Source: Lumbricus terrestris (lineage: Eukaryota > Annelida > Clitellata > Crassiclitellata > Lumbricidae). From it: a stretch of 64,000 nt of DNA. The translations under genes and the position numbers were made by a program. Shown here in pieces: positions 57,050 through 64,000 of this stretch (positions within the stretch are counted from its first letter, which is position 1; the number at the start of each line of letters is the position of its first letter). Location: positions 19,767,521 to 19,831,520 of the forward strand of contig OX457044.1 in assembly GCA_949752735.1 (NCBI GenBank). Reading direction: 5' to 3'. A model generated the notes under the pieces. That model was not told the origin of the DNA and did not search any database. It was given only the letters and a program-made list of their open reading frames with translations.

Positions 57050-57209
57050 GAACAGATAGTAGCCATGGTAACGCATTACGTCACAATTTGAACAGGTGGT
57101 AGCCATGGTAACGCATTACGTCATAATTTGAACAGGTGGTAGCCATGGTAACGCATTACGTCATAATTTGAACAGGTGGTAGCCATGGTAACGCATTACG
57201 TCATAATTT
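57050..57209. repeat. Four tandem 40-bp units, each with an X-box and a CRE-like site
   Basis: The unit AACAGGTGGTAGCCATGGTA followed by ACGCATTACGTCATAATTTG occurs four times with almost no change. Each has GTAGCCATGGTAAC (57059-57072, 57099-57112, 57139-57152, 57179-57192), a full match to the RFX X-box consensus GTNRCC-N2-RGYAAC, and TTACGTCA ten bases or fewer downstream. The array lies 4.1 kb after BBS4. Confidence 0.8.
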
Positions 57210-57307
57210 AGTAAACAGTAATTAAGATATTGCATAAGTTTTGCATTGACAATGATAATGATAATGACAAAAACGATTAACATAGTAAGACTAATGAGGA
57301 TTACGAT

Positions 57308-57345
57308 GATGATGATTGATGATTGATGATGATGATGATGATGAT

Positions 57346-57436
<91 letters not shown>
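57308..57436. repeat. (GAT)n microsatellite
   Basis: About 40 GAT units with a few GATT interruptions at the start. Confidence 0.95.
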
Positions 57437-57591
57437 AAGTAAGATAATAATGTTATATAATTATAGTTTAGGATAATATATAATATTATGTTTGTTTATG
57501 TTAGGCCTATAGCAATAATATATTATAATGCATTGTGCAATTATGTATTTATGTATGCGTGTACGATGTCATACATACATAGGCCTAATAT

Positions 57592-57811
57592 ATCGAACCA
57601 CTAATAATGTATATAATAAATTATATATACGTATGTATGTATATATATGTGTGTATATAGGCTACAAATGTATGTATGTATGTATGTATGTATGTACGTA
57701 CGTATGTATGTACGTACGTACATACATACATATGTAGCCTATATACACATATATATACATACATACGTATATATAATTTATTATATACATTATTAGTGGT
57801 TCGATATATCA
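57592..57811. repeat. Long near-perfect palindrome around a (GTAT)n core
   Basis: The left arm from ATATCGAACCACTAATAATG to about 57667 (GTGTGTATATAGGCTACA) is repeated in inverse from about 57732 (TGTAGCCTATATACACA) to GGTTCGATAT near 57810. Arms of about 75 bases enclose GTAT/GTAC repeats. Both strands therefore give the same open-frame wording (YRTTNNVYNKLYIRMYVYICVY), which is not a gene. Confidence 0.8.
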
Positions 57812-57940
57812 ATACGCAGAATGCGCCTGATTATAACGTTCGAATAAGCCTTAAAAGGTTTGAAGTGGGAAACCTTAAACATAAAAATTTGTTGATTCTC
57901 TAAATATATAGTATCTCTACTACTAATCCTGATCTTTGAC

Positions 57941-58285
57941 CATGGGCGGAGTTTGGTTTCTGCTCTTGGAGGGGCTAAATTTGTTGAAGAGCGGCGCCGA
58001 AAAATATTTTCTCGGGCCCAAAATAGTTGACCTTTAATTGTTGTCCTCGGTCTGAAATCTCGGCGAAAAATACTAATATTTTCCCGGCCAAAAAAGTTGA
58101 TGACCTTTTTTAGTCATTCGTAAGTTTCGCGTTCGTGAAAATAACCATTTTCCGAACAAATTTCTGATTCTGCGCCTTCTTGGTGGGGGCTAAGTCCGAG
58201 AAAAGAAACCATTTACACGGAAAGAAAATGACTGGGTCTTCTTGTGGGGTTTAGCCCCCCCAACCCCTGATAAACTCCGCCCATG
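57941..58285. mobile_element. hAT-like MITE, CATGGGCGGA family
   Basis: The element starts CATGGGCGGAGTTTGG and ends AACTCCGCCCATG, with the exact flank TCTTTGAC (57933-57940, 58286-58293). It is the reverse-oriented relative of 18021-18383; inside is GTTGATGACCTTTTTTAGTC. Confidence 0.88.
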
Positions 58286-58869
58286 TCTTTGACTGTAGTC
58301 TAATTCCATACTGAGAATATTGTAACCGAAATTAGAGAAATTAGCCTAACTAAAACCAAAGAACACATCAAAATTAATTTCCATGTCTTTAAAGCCAGAT
58401 AGGAGACCTGAATGGATGGCAAAAGACTAGGCGTATACCAGCATTGTTGCCTACCGTCAAATTAAGGTAGACCATCACTAAAACACTGAAATCTGGCACT
58501 TTATGATCCATTAATTTTGACCACATGTAATGCTAATATAATAATTATCTAGAATGAAGGAAATTAATTGCAGTGTGTGCTTGCGTGTGCGCAAACTGAA
58601 AGACTGAAAGAGAGAAAGAGATAGAACCATATACCATCACCACCACAAAAAAAATAAAATCGGATTTGGAAAAATTGAATTGGTCACCTTTTCAACCCTG
58701 GCTCAAATACCACGAGCACCCCTTTTAATTACGCCTCTATTCGTACGAATTTTTGAAAATTGAATTGATCACCTTTTCAACCCTGCATGCTCAAACACCA
58801 CGAGCACCCCTTTTACGCCTCGATTCATTGTTTGAGGACATACTGTAGTATGTTATACATAGTGTAGAT

Positions 58870-60114
58870 CAGGGGTTCTCAAACTGTGGTACGCGTACCC
58901 CTGGGGTACGCCAAGCGCCGGTAAGGGGTACGCGAAAAATTCCAGAAATATACATTTTTTTAAAGTTTGTGGACTTCGTGTCCATCTTTCTTTGATTGGC
59001 AATAATTTGTAACGTTGTAACATTACAACGGCATCGTCATTTATTTCGTTCACAATACATAATTAGACTCACATAGGGGCCTACATTATAGTGCATGCAA
59101 CATATTTATGCAAATGTGTATGTTTATGTTTAGGCCTATTATTACAATTTTGAAACAAATAATGTATGAATGATTGAGAGAACCAACGAAATAAATTCTC
59201 AGCCTCGATCTTTATAGGCTAGAGCTCAAATAAGGAAGAGCTTCGAATTGGCCAAAGGATTTATTTCTGGTCGAGATCTAAATTTTGTGATTCCTTTCGG
59301 CACGTCATATCTGGTGAAACTGGTTTTTAAACTATTCTTGTTATAATAAACAAAATATGGCCTAAATTTGCGTTTGAAATTTACAAATATTAAACCAGAT
59401 ATTTTAAATCTGTGCTAGTATAAAAAGAATCCCAGAGCACTATAGGTTAGCCCTTCTTACAGGGGCCATAGACCAATTTTCTTTTTTTGATAAGATTACC
59501 CAACCACACATCGGCTACCGGTATATTTTAAATTTTGCTATCTCTAGTCCTTATACGGCTTTAATACACGATGTCACCAATGATTAAAAGGACTTTGTCA
59601 CTGCAAGGGGACTTCACAATGGCATTTTGTTTCTGATCTGATTTTGCTGGGGGTACGCGCAGGGGCGGATCCAGGGGGGGCCAATCCGGCCATGGCCCCC
59701 CCCATTTAAAAATTGCATGGAACGTGGCCCCCCCCCATTTGGTTTGAAGAAGCCATCAAACACATGTAGTGACAGAGAAAAACAGGACATCTGGCCCCCC
59801 CTATTACAAAATCGTACGGGACGTGGCCCCGCCGTTCGAAAATGGCATGTTGTTTTCGCCCGAAAAATTGGTCGACGACTAAAAAAAAAAAAAAGGTCAT
59901 CAACTTTTTTGGCGGATGAGTTGGTATATTTTCCCGGAAAATTGATAAACTTTTTCCCCCGGCGAAAATCGCAAAAAATTTTCCCCTGTTCCACCCACAA
60001 GACCGAAAATTTTGGCCCCCCCCCCTTCGAAACGTTCTGGATCCGCCACTGGGTACGCGATCATTCGGTTTTTTTACTTGGGGGTACAATGAAAATAAAG
60101 TTTGAGAACCCCTG
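58870..60114. mobile_element. hAT-like element, CAGGGGTTCTCAAAC ends, host of a second MITE
   Basis: The ends are CAGGGGTTCTCAAACTGTGG and AAAGTTTGAGAACCCCTG, with the exact flank GTGTAGAT (58862-58869, 60115-60122). The words GGGGTACGCG recur near both ends. The total of 1245 bases includes a nested 392-bp MITE at 59660-60051. No transposase frame is recognised. Confidence 0.88.
59660..60051. mobile_element. Nested hAT-like MITE, CAGGGGCGGATCCAG family
   Basis: The element starts CAGGGGCGGATCCAGG and ends CTGGATCCGCCACTG, with the exact flank GGTACGCG (59652-59659, 60052-60059), which belongs to the host element. Inside are GGCCAATCCGGCCATGGCCC and CGACGACTAAAAAAAAAAAA followed by GGTCATCAAC. 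Confidence 0.9.
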
Positions 60115-60122
60115 GTGTAGAT

Positions 60123-60731
60123 TAAGAATGGACACCATAATTCAAGCATTGTTTGAGGACACATTGTAGTAGGCTATGTTATAGCGTTTAAAGTCTAAAC
60201 AGACACTGTTGTATTAATATCTTATGTGTCTAACTTGACCCTGCCTAGCGGAACCTTATGTTCCTTTGAGTTTACCGTTTACCCAATGACACCATGCAGT
60301 TGCACATGAGTGCCCTGATCTGTTGATTGCATGTATCATGGTCTTGCAATGGTGATCAATAAATATATTGATAGTGATAGTGATTCGTACGCTAGCAGTG
60401 CTCTTAACCTATTCAGTGAGCAGGGACGATTCAAACAAGCTCATCCATGATACATTCGGACAGCAGCACGTACGTTAAGTTCTCACGTTCATAGCAAAGT
60501 CAAAAATAAAATTCTGAGAAGCTGGCGTTACCCTTCCCCATCATTCTATCGCAGCAATTAGGCCTAAAGTTCAGTCAAAGACTTCTATTACTGTAATGGA
60601 AGGCTTTTGAGTTCAATTAACTGGCAAGGACGCTGCGGATCAGTAACCTATAGCAATAACTGGACAGTGAGTCCTTCAGTGAGCAGAAAACATATAGGCC
60701 TACAATAACTTCACAAGTGCTCCTGAGCAGA
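60123..60731. other. Intergenic DNA, nothing recognised
   Basis: CATTGTTTGAGGACACATTG at about 60150 repeats a phrase just left of the hAT element (58828-58858), so the element may have landed in a pre-existing direct repeat. No coding signal. Confidence 0.35.
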
Positions 60732-61026
60732 CATGGGCGGAGAGGAGACCTAGGGTGGAAAGGGGGAGGTCCCCCCAATGGAGGTGTTGGGGGGCTGCCC
60801 ATGAATTTGCCCCCCCCCCCCAATCGTTGAGTGTCACGACTAAAACAAAAAAGATCAAAGGTCATCAACTTTTTTGGGCGGCGAAAACAGAAAATTTCGA
60901 CTAAAAAAGGTCGTCAGAAATTTTTGACGGCAAAAGATGGACATTTCTCGGCGACACTCACTCAGCCATTCATCCGTCAAAAATCTCGCGTCTTTCCGTC
61001 CCCTTACCCGCAAGTCTCCGCCCATG
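60732..61026. mobile_element. hAT-like MITE, CATGGGCGGA family
   Basis: The element starts CATGGGCGGAGAGGAG and ends AAGTCTCCGCCCATG, with flanks TGAGCAGA/TGAGCACA (seven of eight). Inside: GGTCATCAACTTTTTTGGGC and CGACTAAAAAAGGTCGTCAG. Confidence 0.82.
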
Positions 61027-61584
61027 TGAGCACACAACCTTGTGGAGCACTATCTAAATCTCCGCTGTATACAATGTCATGTATGAACAGTATGAATGTC
61101 GTACATGATTGCTGCGATGTGCTCGGACTGTGAGCATTCAACCAGCAGGCCTATATAATAATAATTTAGGTCTATAGGAAAAGCAACACCACGGCCATGT
61201 AGTTTATACTTATAGAGCTTACGGTACATTTTAGAAATAGCAGTTAAGAAGATTTTCAGATAGGCGCCTAATAATATACATCTTTTGGCTCACGTTACAT
61301 CAGTTTTCACAAAGTTATTAGGTTTCTGGAGGCTATTTAACTCAGGTATAGTTTCTGACGAGCAGACGACCAGGCGCCGACTTCCTTATTAAATCAAATT
61401 AAATTAAATTAACTAATGATTAAATTGAATATGCACATATCATGACGAAGACGTTGATTAGATTTACAAACAAATAATCAAGAAAAATAATGACGTCAAT
61501 GACAATTTGGTGTCGTCAGTTAAACTTCTGAACAAGAAGATTCTTTAGAAAAAATAGTGTTGTCTTCCTCCAGACTTCTGCAGG

Positions 61585-61869
61585 CAGTGGCATAGCCAGA
61601 AATTTATGATGGGGGGTTAATGGGTTATGGTCTGGCCGGATGCCCTTCCTGACACCAACCAAACAGTATAGGCCTATTGACATCAACCCAACACTATCAC
61701 AGTAAATAAAAAGGTAATAAAGTAACAAAGGGAATAAAGTAAGAAAAAATTTGTTACTGCAAACTATTGTTTTGTTTTTCTTATTTAAGTGGATAAATAA
61801 CCTTTTGAAAAACTTTTCCTAAGCCAATGGGGGGGTTTAACCCCCGAAACCCCGTTGTCTACGCCACGG
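61585..61869. mobile_element. hAT-like MITE, CAGTGGCGTAGCC family
   Basis: The element starts CAGTGGCATAGCCAGAAATT and ends GTTGTCTACGCCACGG, with flanks TCTGCAGG/CCTGCAGG (seven of eight). It is the inverted relative of 52045-52309. The phrase GACACCAACC is partly duplicated inside. Confidence 0.8.
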
Positions 61870-62590
61870 CCTGCAGGTTCCTCTTCACACTTGTCCACGC
61901 AATTTTCAATTTGCAGGTCGTGTCCTATGGCGGAGAGATCGTCGGTGTTCGTCGGTTAGGCCTATTGCACTCAAAGCGTTGTTGGCATTTATGCTGGAAC
62001 CTCATCATCCAGCTCCTTCTGCTGTCGAAGATAATTCGCCTTTAGGTGGCTTACTCCTTCTGCAAAATAATGTTTGTAAGAACCATTAAGTTCGGGTATA
62101 ATTACTTGGAAAGGATAAGAACCAGATGATCTATGCTCTTTGTGCCAGAGTGTCACCACTCACTTGAACCTCTCCCAATTCTCTTCGATGGCAGTCTTGT
62201 TAATACTGGGAGCATCTCGGGTGCGTTTCTTTTAGCGGCGCTATATAAATAATTCCAATTACAATCTGGCATAGGCTAGGCCTACCTACGTTGTCTGATA
62301 CAATCCATGGCCACGTAATATATATAGTCTACATTTCGTTATATAGTTTGCAGCTACACAAAGAACTTCCTACAATCCCTATACATGCCGTGGCCACGTA
62401 ATCGCCTACTTAGTTTGCAGCTAGCCTACGCATGGAGCTTCCTAGCTACAATCCCTACATATGACAGTGCAAAATTATAATTATGTTCAGAACATAGCAT
62501 GACTAAGAAAAAAGGGTTCGGCTTTAGTTTTTTACATGCCGACAAATTGGTCAGCTCCGAGTATATAAGGTATATAATGTGGCATGAATT
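61870..62590. other. Intergenic DNA, nothing recognised
   Basis: A retroelement-like tail (TTTAGCGGCGCTATATAAATA) is at about 62230. The words GCCACGTAATATATATAG and GCCACGTAATCGCCTACTTAG flank TTTGCAGCTA repeats at 62310-62430. No gene. Confidence 0.35.
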
Positions 62591-62926
62591 CAGCGGCGCC
62601 CGCAGGCGTACGCACTTACGCAAGTGCGTACAGCAGCGGTGCCCGCAGACGTACGCACATAGGTAAGTGCGTACAGCGCGATGACCCAAAAAAGGTCATC
62701 AGTTATTTCGGCGGATAGAAAAGGTGTGTTTTCGTGAAATTCTAGGTTGATGACTAAAAAAAGGTCATCAGTTTTTTTCGGCGGATAGAAAAGGTGTGTT
62801 TTCGTGAAATTCTAGGTTGATGACTAAAAAAAAAGGTCATCAGTTTTTTCGGCGACCTAACGAAAATTGTTCCTGCTCCATCGAAAATTTCTGTGCGTAC
62901 AAGAAAAAATCCTGCGGGCGCCGCTG
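62591..62926. mobile_element. hAT-like MITE with CAGCGGCGCCCGCAG ends and internal direct repeats
   Basis: Perfect 15-bp inverted ends CAGCGGCGCCCGCAG / CTGCGGGCGCCGCTG and the exact flank CATGAATT (62583-62590, 62927-62934). The left terminal region is repeated (GCAGCGGTGCCCGCAGACGT). A unit of about 65 bases (GGTCATCAG..., GGCGGATAGAAAAGGTGTG, TTCTAGGTTGATGACTAAAA) occurs twice, with a third partial copy. Confidence 0.88.
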
Positions 62927-62934
62927 CATGAATT

Positions 62935-64000
62935 GATAGCTTGGTAGGCCTACATATAGTAACGGTAATGCGTTACTTTGTTTTTATTCGGCTGAGCATT
63001 ATCATAATAGCAAATAAACATGGTCCGCCTATACTTATTTCAAACTAAAATTGGCATAGGTCTAATTGTCACGTGAAGATGCTGGTGATTTTAGCCTATC
63101 GTCGGTTGAGATAGGAAGAGGCCTTGCTTTTTGCTTTGTTTTTCACTAAGGCGCTTCCTATAAAATAATTATATGCTAGACATACAAAGCAAAAGCTACT
63201 AACCAAAGAGTAACAATATAATATGTTCTTAAAATACGTGGGCCTATACTGTTTCTATCGGATATGTCGAGACCTTATATCTGCCCGTTGCTTTAAGATG
63301 TCTTAATTTTTTCTCAGGACCGTCACGTTGAGATCACCTCTGAATTTCTCCCCACCTGTAGGAGACGATTTACAAATTTTCACATATAAAAGCAATGCAC
63401 AGTAGAGCTACATGTACCTGGACTTGCTAGCGGGTGAGCGTTTCCAGGCACCATCAAAGCAGGTCTGAAAGTTATCAACATCAATCAGATACAAAATATG
63501 GCCTATTCACAATTGACTACTAAATTGACTACTAAAAATACGTCCACATACGTCCACATAGCCTACAAGATTTCATAGACACGCAGTCGCTATAGAACAT
63601 AACATTATCACAAGTAGGCCTATATCTATAGGCCTAATCATGCAGGGTTTATAGGTCCTAGGCATTTTATTACATCCGACAGCAGAAACAAACAAAAGGT
63701 TACAAAATATATGTGCCATGTAGTAGAGGCCTACGCATGGGCATGGACGCCCGCAGAAAATTTTGCAGGGGCAAAACACGATGGACAGAGTTTAAAAAAA
63801 TTGTAGCAAGAGGTTGAAAAATGCAAAGCTGGAAATTAGGAACATGTAGGCTATGTGTATTTTTCATAGACCTTTTTCAATGTATATTTCTCGGAATCAC
63901 TTTTCTAAAAATAATTTTTCATGCGAATAGTTTCTTTTGTGCAAAGAAATTTCTGTAATAAAATCAGAAAGTGGTATTTAAAAAGTATAGGGTCCTGAAA
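62935..64000. other. Right end of window, no supported gene
   Basis: AT-rich DNA with many TAGGCCTA words. Near 63735-63790 GCATGGGCATGGACGCCCGC followed by TTTTGCAGGGGCAAAAC hints at the edge of another MITE that may continue beyond the window. Confidence 0.4.

Overview
This is eukaryotic nuclear DNA: AT-rich, with spliced genes, GT-AG introns (one GC-AG), tRNA-derived SINEs, non-LTR retroelement ends and many small DNA transposons. The four recognisable proteins (FCP1/CTDP1, NUDT19, GFOD, BBS4) are animal proteins clearly diverged from vertebrates. The recurring word TAGGCCTA, the repeat landscape and the presence of BBS4 suggest an invertebrate, possibly a marine deuterostome such as an echinoderm. 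That taxonomic guess is weak.

Layout. 0.5-13.0 kb, minus strand: an unrecognised gene I rebuilt from about 11 short exons whose phases agree; it looks like an alpha-solenoid (HEAT/ARM-like) protein. 13.0-15.0 kb: interval between this gene and the divergent CTDP1. 15.0-21.9 kb, plus: complete CTDP1 (six exons, 834 residues), the RNA polymerase II CTD phosphatase. 22-24.5 kb: retroelement-rich spacer. 24.6-27.4 kb, plus: complete NUDT19 (three exons, 398 residues). 27.4-36.1 kb: intergenic, with a 1.15 kb transposon saturated with GGGATCCCGGGAT-like words, hAT-like MITEs, a LINE relic and a minisatellite. 36.2-38.1 kb, minus: GFOD-type oxidoreductase (two coding exons, about 400 residues). 39.4-52.9 kb, plus: BBS4 (twelve coding exons, about 480-497 residues), divergent from GFOD across about 1.3 kb that contains an X-box-like motif. 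53-64 kb: no gene that I can support; nested transposons, a 4x40 bp array of RFX X-box plus CRE-like sites, a long palindrome and microsatellites.

The genes do not form a pathway: CTDP1 recycles RNA polymerase II, NUDT19 hydrolyses acyl-CoA/CoA, BBS4 is a subunit of the ciliary BBSome, and GFOD is a Gfo/Idh/MocA-type protein of unclear substrate. The most unusual material is in the repeats: at least fourteen elements with visible 8-bp target duplications (hAT-like), several nested; a palindromic core word shared by MITEs that have different ends; and repeats abutting splice donors, including five tandem copies of the donor of the catalytic exon of CTDP1. All exon joins were made by eye from frame, splice sites and remembered family sequences; no search was run.
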